The notes: generated by a model from the sequence alone, not told the origin. A stretch of 55,758 nt of DNA from Natrinema thermotolerans DSM 11552 (GCA_000337115.1 AOIR01000058.1:103797-159554), one strand, 5' to 3'; numbered from the stretch's first letter, positions 42,870 through 52,094 are shown. Translations and numbers: made by a program.

Positions 42870-42935
42870 ACGTTCGTGTGGCTCCGGTGACGTATGTTTC
42901 CTTTGACCCGTAGGCCGGTGGACGAGACACTCCGT

Positions 42936-43769
42936 TCAGACCGCGAGGACGGTGTCGACGAGCAGCATGACCGCGAAGCCGAGGACGAACGTCGCCGTCG
43001 CAGTGTCGGCGTAGCCGTGGCCGTGGCTCGAGGGGACCAGTTCCCGGAAGACGACGGCGATCATCGCCCCCGCGGCGAAGCCGGCGGAGAGGGGGAAGAG
43101 CCCGGAGACGACCGCGACGAGCGAGAAGCCGATTGCGGCGGCGATCGGTTCGGGGACGCCGCCCGAGAGCGTGGTGTAGAGGAGCGTTCGGGGGGCGGAG
43201 ACGCCGGCCCGGACGGCCGGCACCGCCATCGCGAACCCGTCGGGGACGTTCTGGACCGCGATCGCCGTCGCGATGGCGAGGCCGAGCGCCGTCTCGCCGC
43301 TCGCGAAGGCGATCCCCACCGCCAGCCCCTCTGGGACGTTGTGAATGGTGACGGCACCGCCGACCAGTGCGGCGCGACGCAGGTCGTCGGCGTCGTCGCC
43401 GAGCGGTTCGAGGTCGCCGTCAGCCTCGTCCGACGGTAGCTCGCCGGCGGGGTCGAATTTCGGTCCCGTCCCTTCGACCCGTTCCCCGCGAAAGAGGAGA
43501 TGCAAGTGCGGAAGAACGGCGTTGACGACCAGCAGGAAGCCGCCGCCGGCGAGGAGACCGGCGGTGACCTCGAGCGGCGACCCCATCTCGAGGCCGGGCA
43601 ACACGAGGGCGAAGACCGCGGCTCCGACCATGATGCCGGCTGCGAGGCCGAGCGACCCGTCGTAGACGCGGTGGCTGATTCGGTCGGTAAGCAGGAGTGG
43701 TAACGCCCCGAGCCCGGTGGTACAGCCGGCGATGGTCGCGACGACGACGACTTCCTCGAGCGACGACAT
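42936..43769 (-). CDS. ZIP-family metal transporter (GufA/ZupT-like)
   Basis: A 277-residue divalent metal importer (Zn2+, Fe2+ or Mn2+) with about eight helices. The two metal-binding helices contain HNVPEG (143-148) and QNVPDG (173-178), the ZIP signature, although the first histidine of the second motif is Gln. A histidine/acidic loop (PHLHLLFRGE and ELPSDEADGDLE) lies in the middle, typical of the variable metal-binding loop. The ATG at 43769 gives the first helix directly; upstream in-frame residues are not gene-like. Confidence 0.87.
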   Translation of the reverse strand: MSSLEEVVVVATIAGCTTGLGALPLLLTDRISHRVYDGSLGLAAGIMVGAAVFALVLPGLEMGSPLEVTAGLLAGGGFLLVVNAVLPHLHLLFRGERVEGTGPKFDPAGELPSDEADGDLEPLGDDADDLRRAALVGGAVTIHNVPEGLAVGIAFASGETALGLAIATAIAVQNVPDGFAMAVPAVRAGVSAPRTLLYTTLSGGVPEPIAAAIGFSLVAVVSGLFPLSAGFAAGAMIAVVFRELVPSSHGHGYADTATATFVLGFAVMLLVDTVLAV

Positions 43770-43830
43770 ACGGGTTCTCTCCGAGGCCGGCTCGAAAACG
43801 GTTGCGGTCGGATACCGCGGCCGACCGTCC

Positions 43831-44475
43831 TCAGTCGATCGAAACCTCGAGTTCGAGCAGTCCCAGATGTGGCGGCGCACCGCCGCCGTTGGTCCGGAAC
43901 TCCTGGGGCGTCGAGTTGACGACGCTGTAGAAATCGTCCTGACTGGTCGGCACGAGCGTGCTGCCGTCGTCGCGCTGGAGGAAGGCGGGCGTATCGGTTC
44001 CCTCGATGAGTTCCAGCTGTTCCTGCCAGTCCTCGTCGGCATAGATGAACGTGCCAAAGGAGAACCGGCCGGCGGCGAGGGCGTCGTGTTTCGAGAGGAA
44101 CATCCCGGACTCCTCGGCGTTGTACTCCTCGTCGCTCACCCAGGCGATCGCCGCGATCCCCTCGGCCTGAAGGAGATAGAAGTCCCACGAGAGCGTCGCG
44201 TCGAAGACCGCCCAGACGCTTCGGGGGCCGACGGTGTGGAGTTCGACGCTGAACGCGGGCCGAAGTCGCTCACCTTCGGGCTCGGGGACGAACGTCGCGT
44301 CGTAGCCCGGCGAGCGAATGCCCCGATCGTGATAGACGACGCCGTCCATGTCGACGTCGGCATCGATCCGGTCGACGATCCCGCGGACCGTCGCGCCGCC
44401 CTCTTGCTCGAGATGATCGAGAAAGTCCGGGAACCGGGAGACGTCGGTCCAGGGCGGTTCCTCGCCCGCGCTCAT
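43831..44475 (-). CDS. Haloarchaeal protein of unknown function
   Basis: A 214-residue acidic soluble protein that I cannot assign. It begins MSAGEEPPWTDVSRFPDFLD and contains stretches such as YDATFVPEPEGERLRPAFSV, WDFYLLQAEGIAAIAWVSDE and PHLGLLELEVSID. There is no signal, membrane segment or metal motif. The frame and codon pattern are gene-like. It shares orientation with the ZIP gene (61-base gap). Confidence 0.6.
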   Translation of the reverse strand: MSAGEEPPWTDVSRFPDFLDHLEQEGGATVRGIVDRIDADVDMDGVVYHDRGIRSPGYDATFVPEPEGERLRPAFSVELHTVGPRSVWAVFDATLSWDFYLLQAEGIAAIAWVSDEEYNAEESGMFLSKHDALAAGRFSFGTFIYADEDWQEQLELIEGTDTPAFLQRDDGSTLVPTSQDDFYSVVNSTPQEFRTNGGGAPPHLGLLELEVSID

Positions 44476-44689
44476 CGGGTCGCCCCCCCGTTCGTGACCG
44501 TCCGCGTTCGGTCAGTGCCCCCTCGCAGTCGCGCGTTCGACTCACGGGTGACGCCACCCACGGCCTCGTACATGCCCCGTACTGAGTGCCCGCGGGGATT
44601 AGATGTTCCGACAGCGACCGACGGGTGGAACTGTCGACCGTCCTCGCGGACGCTCGCCGACGCGATCGACCGTCTCCGGAGCGACATCC

Positions 44690-44697
44690 CTTTTTGA
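44690..44697 (+). promoter_or_regulatory. TATA-like box of rqcH
   Basis: CTTTTTGA is centred about 26 bases before the ATG at 44719. It supports that ATG over a GTG nine bases earlier. Confidence 0.5.
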
Positions 44698-44718
44698 CCG
44701 GGCCGGGCAGTGTGTAGT

Positions 44719-46878
44719 ATGGATTCGAAGCGGGAGCTGACAAGCGTCGACCTCGCGGCCCTCGTCGGGGAACTCGGCACCTACGAGGGAGCGAAAGTCG
44801 ACAAGGCCTACCTCTACGGCGACGATCTCGTCCGCCTCAAGATGCGGGACTTCGACCGGGGCCGACTGGAACTGATCCTCGAGGTCGGTGAGGTCAAGCG
44901 GGCCCACACGGTCGCCCCCGAACGGGTGCCCGACGCCCCCGGCCGGCCGCCCCAGTTCGCGATGATGCTCCGAAACCGACTGTCGGGAGCGGACTTCGCG
45001 GGCGTCGAACAGTACGAGTTCGACCGCATCCTCGAGTTCGTCTTCGAGCGCGACGACGGCACGACCCGGATCATCGTCGAACTGTTCGGGCAGGGCAACG
45101 TCGCGGTCACCGACGGCGAGTACGAGGTGATCGACTGCCTCGAGACCGTCCGACTCAAGTCCCGAACGGTCGTCCCGGGCTCGCGCTATGAGTTCCCGGA
45201 TACCCGGACGAACCCACTGACGGTCTCCCGCGAGGCGTTCGACCACGAGATGGACGACTCCGACACCGACGTGGTCCGGACGCTGGCGACCCAACTCAAC
45301 TTCGGCGGCCTCTACGCCGAGGAGGTCTGTACCCGCGCCGGCGTCGAGAAGGGGCTGGACATCGACGACGCCGACGAGGACGTCTACGACCGGATCTACG
45401 CGGCCATCGAACGGCTCGCACTCGACATTCGCAACGGTAACTTCGACCCGCGGCTCTACTTCGCGGGCGACGACGAGGCCGACGGGGACGACGAAAGCGA
45501 GGAAACCGACGCAGGCGACGGTCCCGTCGTCGACGTCACGCCGTTCCCGCTCGAGGAACACGCGGACCTGCCCGCCGAGGGCTACGACTCGTTCCTGTCG
45601 GCGCTGGACGACTACTTCTTCCGGCTCGAACTCGCCGAAGAGGAAGAGCCCGATCCGACCGACCAGCGCCCGGACTTCGAGTCCGAGATCGCCAAACACG
45701 AGCGGATCATCGAGCAACAGCAGGGGGCGATCGAGGGGTTCGAGCAGGAGGCCGAGCAGCTTCGCGAGCGGGCGGAGTTGCTCTATGCCGAGTACGGACT
45801 CGTCGACGAGATCCTCTCGACGGTCCAGCAGGCCCGCGAGCAGGACCGCGCCTGGGACGAGATCAGGGAACGGTTCGAGGAGGGGGCCGACCGCGGTATC
45901 GCGGCCGCCGAGGCGGTCATCGACGTCGACGGCAGCGAGGGGACCGTGACCGTCGACCTCGACGGCGAGCGGATCGAACTGGTCGCCGATCGGGGCGTCG
46001 AACAGAACGCCGACCGGCTCTACACCGAGGCCAAACGCGTCGAGGACAAAAAGGAGGGCGCGCTGGCGGCCATCGAAAACACCCGCGAGGACTTAGAAGA
46101 CGCCAAGCGACGCCGCGACGAGTGGGAAGCCCAGGACGCCGCGAGCGACGACGAGGACGAGGCGGACGACGAAGGGCCGAAACGGGACTGGCTCGCCGAC
46201 CCCTCGATTCCGATCCGCGAAAACGAGCCCTGGTTCGATCGCTTCCGCTGGTTCCACACCAGCGACGACTACCTCGTGATCGGCGGCCGCAACGCCGACC
46301 AGAACGAGGAGATCGTCAAGAAGTACCTCGAGCCGGGCGACAAGGTCCTCCACACGCAGGCCCACGGCGGTCCCGTCACCGTGCTGAAGGCGACCGACCC
46401 GAGCGAGGCCTCCTCGAGCGACATCGAACTCCCCGAGTCGAGCATCGAGGAGGCGGCCCAGTTTGCCGTCTCGTACGCCTCGGTCTGGAAGGACGGCCGC
46501 TACGCGGGCGACGTCTACGCGGTCGACGCCGATCAGGTCTCGAAGACCCCCGAGAGCGGCGAGTACTTGGAGAAGGGTGGGTTCGCGATCCGCGGCGATC
46601 GGACCTACTACCGCGATACCCCCGTCGGCGCGGCGGTCGGGATCCAGTGTGAGCCCTACACGCGAGTGATCGGCGGCCCGCCGTCGGCCATCGAAGACCG
46701 GACGGAGACGACGATCGAACTCGAGCCCGGGCAGTACGCCCAGGCGGACACGGCAAAGCGACTCTACCGGCGGTTCCGCGAGCGCTTCGAGGACGAGTCG
46801 TTCGTCCGCAAGATCGCCAGCCCGGACCGGATCCAGCACTTCATGCCGCCGGGCGGTAGCCGGATCAAAGAGGAGTAG
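44719..46878 (+). CDS. rqcH: RqcH/NEMF (Rqc2, NFACT) ribosome quality-control protein
   Basis: A 719-residue NFACT protein that binds stalled large ribosomal subunits carrying peptidyl-tRNA and, in other lineages, adds C-terminal tails to the blocked peptide. NFACT-N begins TSVDLAALVGELGTYEGAKV. The tRNA-binding DR motif is present (D102-R103 in YEFDRILEF). The middle is coiled coil (about 330-490), and the NFACT-R end contains FHTSDDYLVIGGRNADQNE. Acidic insertions near 252-270 and 475-490 are halophile adaptations. The start codon was chosen by TATA spacing. Confidence 0.9.
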   Translation: MDSKRELTSVDLAALVGELGTYEGAKVDKAYLYGDDLVRLKMRDFDRGRLELILEVGEVKRAHTVAPERVPDAPGRPPQFAMMLRNRLSGADFAGVEQYEFDRILEFVFERDDGTTRIIVELFGQGNVAVTDGEYEVIDCLETVRLKSRTVVPGSRYEFPDTRTNPLTVSREAFDHEMDDSDTDVVRTLATQLNFGGLYAEEVCTRAGVEKGLDIDDADEDVYDRIYAAIERLALDIRNGNFDPRLYFAGDDEADGDDESEETDAGDGPVVDVTPFPLEEHADLPAEGYDSFLSALDDYFFRLELAEEEEPDPTDQRPDFESEIAKHERIIEQQQGAIEGFEQEAEQLRERAELLYAEYGLVDEILSTVQQAREQDRAWDEIRERFEEGADRGIAAAEAVIDVDGSEGTVTVDLDGERIELVADRGVEQNADRLYTEAKRVEDKKEGALAAIENTREDLEDAKRRRDEWEAQDAASDDEDEADDEGPKRDWLADPSIPIRENEPWFDRFRWFHTSDDYLVIGGRNADQNEEIVKKYLEPGDKVLHTQAHGGPVTVLKATDPSEASSSDIELPESSIEEAAQFAVSYASVWKDGRYAGDVYAVDADQVSKTPESGEYLEKGGFAIRGDRTYYRDTPVGAAVGIQCEPYTRVIGGPPSAIEDRTETTIELEPGQYAQADTAKRLYRRFRERFEDESFVRKIASPDRIQHFMPPGGSRIKEE

Positions 46879-47025
46879 TCGCGCCGATCCGCACGCGATG
46901 GCCGCGGATCACCGTGTCGAGTCGGTGTCGGACCGGACCCCATCCTCGAGGGCGTCGAAATAGAGAGTCAGGGTCGAATGCGCGTGCCAACCCGCGCGAG
47001 GGAACTCTACCAGTGACGCGGACGA

Positions 47026-48069
47026 CTACTGCGAGACTTCGAGTGCGGGTTCCGTCGGCCGCTCGAGCGCCTCGAGGTACGCTTCGGCGTCGAGGGCCGC
47101 CATACTGCCGGTTCCGGCGGCGGTGATCGCCTGTTGGTAGTTCGGATCGGCGACGTCGCCGGCGGCGAAGACGCCTTCGACTGCGGTCTCGGTCGTCGCG
47201 CGGCCGGCGTCGTCGGTTCGCGTGTGGAGGTAGCCGCTCTCGTCGCGGTCGACCGCGGTTCCCGCGAGGAAGTCGGTGTTGGGCGTGTGGCCGATCGCGT
47301 AGAATACGCCGCCGACGTCGACCGTCTCGCGCGTCACGTCGGCGCCGTTCGCGGCTTGCTCGAGGGGATAGCCCTCGGGGTGCGAGACGAGCGTCGCGCC
47401 GGTGACACCGTCTTCTTGGGAGCCCCGCAGCGCCTCGAGTTCCGTGTTCCAGCGGAACTCGATGGTCTCGTTGTCGCGGGCACGGTCGGCCATGATCTCG
47501 GACGCGCGCAGTTCCTCTCGGCGGTGAACGACGGTCACGCTGTCGGCGAACTTCGCGAGGAAGAGCGCTTCTTCCATCGCCGAATCGCCGCCGCCGATCA
47601 CGAGGACGTCGTCGCCGCGGTGGAACGCGCCGTCGCAGGTCGCACACGTCGAGAGGCCATACCCCATCAGTTCGGCCTCGTTTTCGGCACCGACCCAGCG
47701 AGCGCTCGCGCCGCTCGCGACGATCAGCGCACGCGTTCGCAGCCGATCGCCGTTCGAGAGGTCGAGTTCGAACGGCCGGTCTCCGAGCGTCGCGTCCTCG
47801 ACGGTCCCGTGTTCGAATTCGGCACCGAAGCGCTCGGCCTGGTCCTTGCCGTTCCCGATCAGCTCCATCCCGCCAACGCCCTCGGGGAAGCCGAGGTAAT
47901 TCTCGACGTCCGTCGTCAGCGTCAGCTGACCGCCCGGTTCGGGTCCCTCGAGTACCAGCGGCTCGAGGTCGGCCCGCGCGGCATAGACGGCCGCCGAGAG
48001 ACCGGCGATGCCGGAGCCGACGATCACGACGTTACGAACGTCCGCGGTCGCATCGGTTGCCTCGTTCAT
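47026..48069 (-). CDS. trxB: Thioredoxin reductase
   Basis: A 347-residue flavoprotein that reduces thioredoxin with NAD(P)H. FAD loop GSGIAG is at residues 18-23. The redox disulfide is C142-A-T-C145 in STCATCDGAFH, and the second nucleotide loop GGGDSAMEEA is at 159-168. A C-terminal GVFAAGDVADPNYQQAITAA is the FAD-binding signature. It is longer than bacterial TrxB by a short acidic stretch. The stop of trxA overlaps its start by four bases (ATGA), so it is the second gene of a trxA-trxB operon. Confidence 0.92.
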   Translation of the reverse strand: MNEATDATADVRNVVIVGSGIAGLSAAVYAARADLEPLVLEGPEPGGQLTLTTDVENYLGFPEGVGGMELIGNGKDQAERFGAEFEHGTVEDATLGDRPFELDLSNGDRLRTRALIVASGASARWVGAENEAELMGYGLSTCATCDGAFHRGDDVLVIGGGDSAMEEALFLAKFADSVTVVHRREELRASEIMADRARDNETIEFRWNTELEALRGSQEDGVTGATLVSHPEGYPLEQAANGADVTRETVDVGGVFYAIGHTPNTDFLAGTAVDRDESGYLHTRTDDAGRATTETAVEGVFAAGDVADPNYQQAITAAGTGSMAALDAEAYLEALERPTEPALEVSQ

Positions 48070-48425
48070 TCGGTGTATCTCTCGATCAGGGCTCGGAGTC
48101 GGTTTTCCGGTAACACGCCGGACTGCTGTTCGACCTGCTCACCGTCCGCGAAGAGGACGAGCGTCGGCACGCCGCGAACGCCGAACGACCCCGCGAGCTG
48201 CTGGTGTTCGTCGACGTCGACCTTGGCGATCACGGCGTCGGTCGTGTCGGCCAGCTTCTCGAGGACGGGATTGAGCATCTGACAGGGGCCACACCAGTCG
48301 GCGTAGAAGTCCACGAGAACGACCTCGTGTTCCGCCGTGACGTCCTCGAGGTGACTTCCGCCGTCGATGTAGAGCGGTTCGTCCAGCGATCGTGCCGAAA
48401 CGTCGTCGCGTGCATCAGTTGCCAT
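48066..48425 (-). CDS. trxA: Thioredoxin
   Basis: A 119-residue thioredoxin with the active site W44-C45-G46-P47-C48 and the cis-proline block GVRGVPTLVLFADGE. It carries an N-terminal acidic extension of about 25 residues absent from E. coli TrxA. An ATG two codons upstream (48431) exists, but the TATA-like box at 48451 predicts transcription starting near 48428, so 48425 is the better start. It heads the trxA-trxB operon, whose promoter overlaps a perfect palindrome. Confidence 0.93.
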   Translation of the reverse strand: MATDARDDVSARSLDEPLYIDGGSHLEDVTAEHEVVLVDFYADWCGPCQMLNPVLEKLADTTDAVIAKVDVDEHQQLAGSFGVRGVPTLVLFADGEQVEQQSGVLPENRLRALIERYTE

Positions 48426-48450
48426 CACCACTACGTATGGACCGACACCG

Positions 48451-48457
48451 CTTAAAG
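48451..48457 (-). promoter_or_regulatory. TATA-like box of trxA-trxB
   Basis: CTTTAAG on the minus strand, centred about 29 bases before the trxA ATG. Confidence 0.55.
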
Positions 48458-48460
48458 GTT

Positions 48461-48477
48461 TTGTACATAGTGTACAA
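48461..48477. promoter_or_regulatory. Palindrome next to the trx promoter (operator candidate)
   Basis: TTGTACATAGTGTACAA: TTGTACA and TGTACAA are exact inverted 7-base repeats separated by TAG. It lies directly upstream of the trxA TATA-like box, on the BRE/TFB face, where a dimeric regulator could block or recruit the general factors. Confidence 0.55.
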
Positions 48478-48649
48478 TATAGTGGTGGCTATTCTCGGGC
48501 AATCGCTCCCGTTACACGGAGTACCTGGTTCGACGGCTGTGAGAAGTACATGCGTGGCCGTCTTTGGGATTGGCGGTGGGGTGAAAACCGGTTCCACCCC
48601 GTTCGGTTCGGTACGAGTAGTTTTGTGCATATGCATAACAACCGTTCGT

Positions 48650-49303
48650 TCAACGAGGCGGCCGCTCCGCGGCACTCGCGTCGAAGCGGGCGAAATACCC
48701 CGCTCGCGTCCCGACGCGACCGTCGAACGTCAATCCGCGTCGTTCGGCGCGGCGTCGTAGCCGTTCGAACCCGACGAAGTGCGGGTCGGGGAGCGATTCG
48801 CCGACGACGAGTCGGCCGCCGGGCTTGAGGACCCGCTCGAGTTCGTCGAGCGCCCGCTCCTGGTCGGGAACCTCGCCGAGGACCAGGACCAGATACGCGG
48901 CATCGAACGTGTCGTCCGGATACGGAAGCGCTCGTGCGTCGCCGCGGACCGGTTCGACGGGCAGGTTACCCGCCGCTCGCGTCCGCGTCCGGAGGTGTTC
49001 GACCATCTCCGATTGGACATCTACGGCGTGTACCGTCCCCGACGGCTCGACCGCCCGCGCGACCGTCCCCGTGTAGTAGCCCGTTCCCGGCCCGACCTCG
49101 AGAAGACGTTCTCCGGGCCGGGGCTCGAGTATGCCACACAGCCTCGAGCGAGTGATGACCGGACGCGGCAGATCGATCGCGTGGCGCTGGGCGTACGGAC
49201 ACGGTGACGGGTTCGACCGCCACCGGAGGGCGTATCCGAGTCCGGCGAGCAACACGAGCCCGAGCAGGGCGGCGACCGCTCGCGGGAGACGACGAGAACT
49301 CAT
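48650..49303 (-). CDS. Membrane-anchored SAM methyltransferase
   Basis: A 217-residue class I methyltransferase of the UbiE/Methyltransf_11 type, with motif LLEVGPGTGYY (G71-G75), VHAVDVQSEMVEHL, and LVLGEVPDQERALDELERVL as the later motif. Unusually it begins with a hydrophobic helix (residues 8-26), so it is probably tethered to the membrane. There are two cysteines (C35, C56) of unknown role. The substrate could be a lipid-type molecule (inference). Confidence 0.78.
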   Translation of the reverse strand: MSSRRLPRAVAALLGLVLLAGLGYALRWRSNPSPCPYAQRHAIDLPRPVITRSRLCGILEPRPGERLLEVGPGTGYYTGTVARAVEPSGTVHAVDVQSEMVEHLRTRTRAAGNLPVEPVRGDARALPYPDDTFDAAYLVLVLGEVPDQERALDELERVLKPGGRLVVGESLPDPHFVGFERLRRRAERRGLTFDGRVGTRAGYFARFDASAAERPPR

Positions 49304-49414
49304 AGGAGTACAGTCTCCACGGACGGACTACTGTCTTCCCCCGAACCGACGCGAGCCCTGCGGGCTTGCCGTTGCTACCCCAACGACGATCACGATCGAA
49401 ATCGACCGTCTACT

Positions 49415-49798
49415 ATGTCCGACACGCTTCGCACGCGAACGGACGGCGAGTTCGACGACGTCGTCGCGGAAACGATCGGCGCCCTCGAGGACGAAGGATT
49501 CGGCGTCCTCTGCGACATCGACGTTCGGGAGACGCTGCAGCAGAAACTCGACGAAGACTTCCGACGGTACCGGATCTTGGGCGCGTGCAATCCGGGGTTG
49601 GCCCATCGGGGACTCGAGGACGACCTCGACCTCGGGACCGTACTCCCCTGCAACGTCGTCGTCTACGACGATGACGGCGGCGTCGTCGTCAGCGCCGTCG
49701 ACCCGCGACGGCTGATCGGCGTCACCGAGAACGACGACCTCGACCCGATCGGTGACGACGCGTACGAGCGCTTCGAGCGGGTTCTCGAGTCCCTGTAA
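49415..49798 (+). CDS. DUF302 domain protein
   Basis: A 127-residue protein of the DUF302 family: LEDEGFGVLCDIDVRETLQQ, then YRILGACNPGLAHRGLEDD, and a C-terminal ERFERVLESL helix. The family has a TATA-binding-protein-like fold and occurs beside redox and thiol-related genes; its function is unknown. The conserved cysteines C33 and C58 could be redox-active. Confidence 0.85.
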   Translation: MSDTLRTRTDGEFDDVVAETIGALEDEGFGVLCDIDVRETLQQKLDEDFRRYRILGACNPGLAHRGLEDDLDLGTVLPCNVVVYDDDGGVVVSAVDPRRLIGVTENDDLDPIGDDAYERFERVLESL

Positions 49799-49862
49799 CA
49801 CCGCGGTTCTAAGCGTACGGCACCACGATCTCCGCTCGTGTCGTGGCGCGTTCCGGTCGCCA

Positions 49863-50288
49863 CTACCGGACCACGAGAACGGGAACCGGTGATCGTCGAA
49901 CGACGGTTTCCGCGACGCTCCCGAGCAGGACGCGGGAGACCCCCTCCTTGCTGTGGCTGCCGATGACGATCAGATCGACCGATTCCTCCGCCGCCTGCGC
50001 GACGATGCGGTCATCCGGTTCGCCCGTGACTATGTTCGTTTCGAGACTGCGACCGTACTCGGTTGCGAGGTCCGTCGCCGTCTCGAGGACATCGGCTGCG
50101 TGTTCCTCCGCTTTTTCGGAAACGGGTACTTGCAGTTCCGGTCCCAGGAGTTGTGCCCAACGCCCGTCCGGCACCTCGATGACGTACAGCGCGATGACGG
50201 TCGCATCCGGGAATTCGTCGAAGGTCAATTCGAGGGCTTCCGTCGCCTGCGGCGTCCCGTCGTAGGGAACGAGAATTCGGTCGGCCAT
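49863..50288 (-). CDS. Universal stress protein (UspA), ATP motif altered
   Basis: A 141-residue UspA-fold protein. The typical start ILVPYDGTPQATEALELT and end EGVSRVLLGSVAETVVRRSP are present. In the ATP-binding motif G-2x-G-9x-G(S/T), the second glycine is serine (GSHSKEG, G110 to S113), so nucleotide binding may be impaired. A TATA-like CTTTATACC on the minus strand lies about 25 bases upstream of the ATG, at 50309-50317. A longer in-frame extension is not credible. Confidence 0.87.
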   Translation of the reverse strand: MADRILVPYDGTPQATEALELTFDEFPDATVIALYVIEVPDGRWAQLLGPELQVPVSEKAEEHAADVLETATDLATEYGRSLETNIVTGEPDDRIVAQAAEESVDLIVIGSHSKEGVSRVLLGSVAETVVRRSPVPVLVVR

Positions 50289-50629
50289 GACGAATGGTTC
50301 GACAACCCGGTATAAAGTCGTCACGCCGATCTCATGGCTGAAAAATAGATCTGAAGGGCGCTGTCGGACGTTCGCCGTGTCCTCCGTTCCGTGAACTTCG
50401 GTCAGTTTCGGCTCAGTCGCTGACGCGTCGAGGGGGACCTCTATAGTCAATGGCACCGAATCGCACGACAACGCTGTGATCTGTGTATCCGATCCAGCGG
50501 CTCCGACAGCAATGAGTGTCCGCTATCCACTGTGGCAGTACCCACACTGAACGGAACGGGTGAAACCGGCACGGAGTCGCCTGCTGACACCGTCTGGCAG
50601 TGATCCCGTGTCCGACGATCGCCGGCGAA
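50289..50629. other. Intergenic region with promoter of the UspA gene
   Basis: About 341 bases. The right-hand part shows the TATA-like box (50309-50317) for the UspA gene. The rest, 50340-50629, has no gene, repeat or RNA that I can identify. Confidence 0.4.
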
Positions 50630-51778
50630 TCAGGCCGCGCAGTTGTTGGGGCCGAGTTCGAGTTCCGTCGCCTCGGACTCGTCATCGGGGGGCTCCGTCC
50701 CCGTGTTGATCTCGATCACGCGCTCGTAGTTCGGCGGCTTTTCCGGGTCGTTCTCGACTATCCGATCTACGAACTCGTCTTCGTCCAATCCGAGCAATTC
50801 GAGATCGTCGCGGAGATCGCCCAGACGAGCGCCGATCAGTTCGCCCGGCGAGCCGACCTCGTATCGGTTGTCCGCCGTGACGGATACGTGTCCCGGGAGG
50901 ATTCGCGTCTCGTCCGGTAACTCGAGAACGGTGTCGTGGAGCGATTCGTACAGTAGTTCGGCGCCGTTGGCCGCGTCCTCGTCACCGAACTGAAGCTCCG
51001 TCCGGCCGACGGACTCGACGAACAGCGTGTCACCCGTCAGCAGCGCCTCACCGTCGACGAGATAGTTGACCATCTCGGTCGTGTGTCCCGGCGTCTGTAG
51101 CGTCTCGATTTCGACGTCGCCGAGGGCGATCGTCTCGCCGTCGACGAGGGGTTCGTAGTCGTATTCGACGCCCCGCTCGCTCGCACGTTCGCCGAGATGG
51201 TAGGGAACGTCCAGCTCGCTCGCCAGTTTTCGCCCGCCCGAGATGTGGTCGGCGTGGACGTGGGTATCGAGGACGCGCTCGATCGCGAGTCCGGCCTCCT
51301 CGGCGGCGATCTTGAACTGATCCGTCTGTCGGGTCGGGTCGACCACGACCGCCGACTCGGCGGCCGTCGAGCCGACGACGTAGCCGAGACAGCCCTTTGC
51401 CCGGCGCTGTAGCTGCAGGACGACGAGATCCTCGTTTGCCGTCTCGACGGGAACGACCTCGTACACCTTGCTCCAGTCTTCCATCCCGCCTTTCACGACG
51501 GCCACGTCGTCGTAGCCGCGTTGCTCGAGTTCGAACCCGAACGGCGTCGACGTGAGCCCCTTCCCACAGATCGCGACGATCGAGTCGCCGTTGCTCGCTG
51601 CCTCGATGCGTTCGGTTTTCTCGTCACCGAACTCGTCGTGCGGGTCGAACGGAACGTTTTCGGCACCGTGAATCCGCCACCCCTCGTAACTGTCTTCGGG
51701 GCGCGTATCGACGAGCGTGAACGACTCGTCCGAGTCGATCATCTCCGCGAGCCGTTCGGGAGATAGTTGGGTCACCAT
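50630..51778 (-). CDS. Rhodanese-MBL fusion (persulfide dioxygenase-like)
   Basis: A 382-residue two-domain sulfur-metabolism protein. The N-terminal rhodanese domain (about 3-108) has its active-site cysteine C71 in AICGKGLTSTPFG. The C-terminal glyoxalase II/ETHE1-like metallo-beta-lactamase domain has THVHADHISGG (H173, H175, D177, H178), TPGHTTEMVNYL and LLTGDTLF. The combination would oxidise glutathione-type or small-thiol persulfides to sulfite and transfer sulfane sulfur, although haloarchaea use gamma-glutamylcysteine instead of glutathione. Domain order is rhodanese first, the reverse of many bacterial fusions. The ATG at 51778 begins the rhodanese domain. Confidence 0.86.
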   Translation of the reverse strand: MVTQLSPERLAEMIDSDESFTLVDTRPEDSYEGWRIHGAENVPFDPHDEFGDEKTERIEAASNGDSIVAICGKGLTSTPFGFELEQRGYDDVAVVKGGMEDWSKVYEVVPVETANEDLVVLQLQRRAKGCLGYVVGSTAAESAVVVDPTRQTDQFKIAAEEAGLAIERVLDTHVHADHISGGRKLASELDVPYHLGERASERGVEYDYEPLVDGETIALGDVEIETLQTPGHTTEMVNYLVDGEALLTGDTLFVESVGRTELQFGDEDAANGAELLYESLHDTVLELPDETRILPGHVSVTADNRYEVGSPGELIGARLGDLRDDLELLGLDEDEFVDRIVENDPEKPPNYERVIEINTGTEPPDDESEATELELGPNNCAA

Positions 51779-52094
51779 TGGAATCACCTTGCAAGACTCA
51801 TACTGCGAGCCCGTTGATAGGTATCGTCCCTGCACAGGCACCCTCGACGACCGGGACGGGGTTCGACCGACTCGAGGACGTATATCGCGGTCGATCGGCT
51901 CGCTTCGGGACACGCTTGGCCGCCGCTATCGGAGCCACTGAAACGAATGACAACGCTGTCGTGCGGTCGGGTGTGCAACGATTGTCAGTGGCTACGAGAC
52001 GATCCCGGCAGGTCGGTGGCGACGTTCCCGTTCCAGTGATAGTACGGCCTCCAATAATAGGGGGACTTTTAGCCAGCGCATCGTCGGGGACCGT
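51779..52094. other. Divergent intergenic region
   Basis: About 316 bases between the rhodanese-MBL gene and the PNPOx-like gene. A TATA-like CTTTTAG at 52066-52072 serves the rightward gene. A weak AT-containing stretch near 51797 may serve the leftward one. Nothing else is recognised. Confidence 0.45.
52066..52072 (+). promoter_or_regulatory. TATA-like box of the PNPOx-like gene
   Basis: CTTTTAG is centred about 26 bases before the ATG at 52095, as for leaderless transcripts. Confidence 0.5.

Noticed and set aside
46865-47647. 260-codon minus-strand frame inside trxB
   Set aside because: Very arginine-rich out-of-frame reading of the thioredoxin reductase gene, on the same strand but in another frame.
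48415-48675. 86-codon minus-strand frame spanning the trxA promoter
   Set aside because: It covers the TATA-like box and palindrome of trxA and overlaps the trxA start in another frame; no family features.
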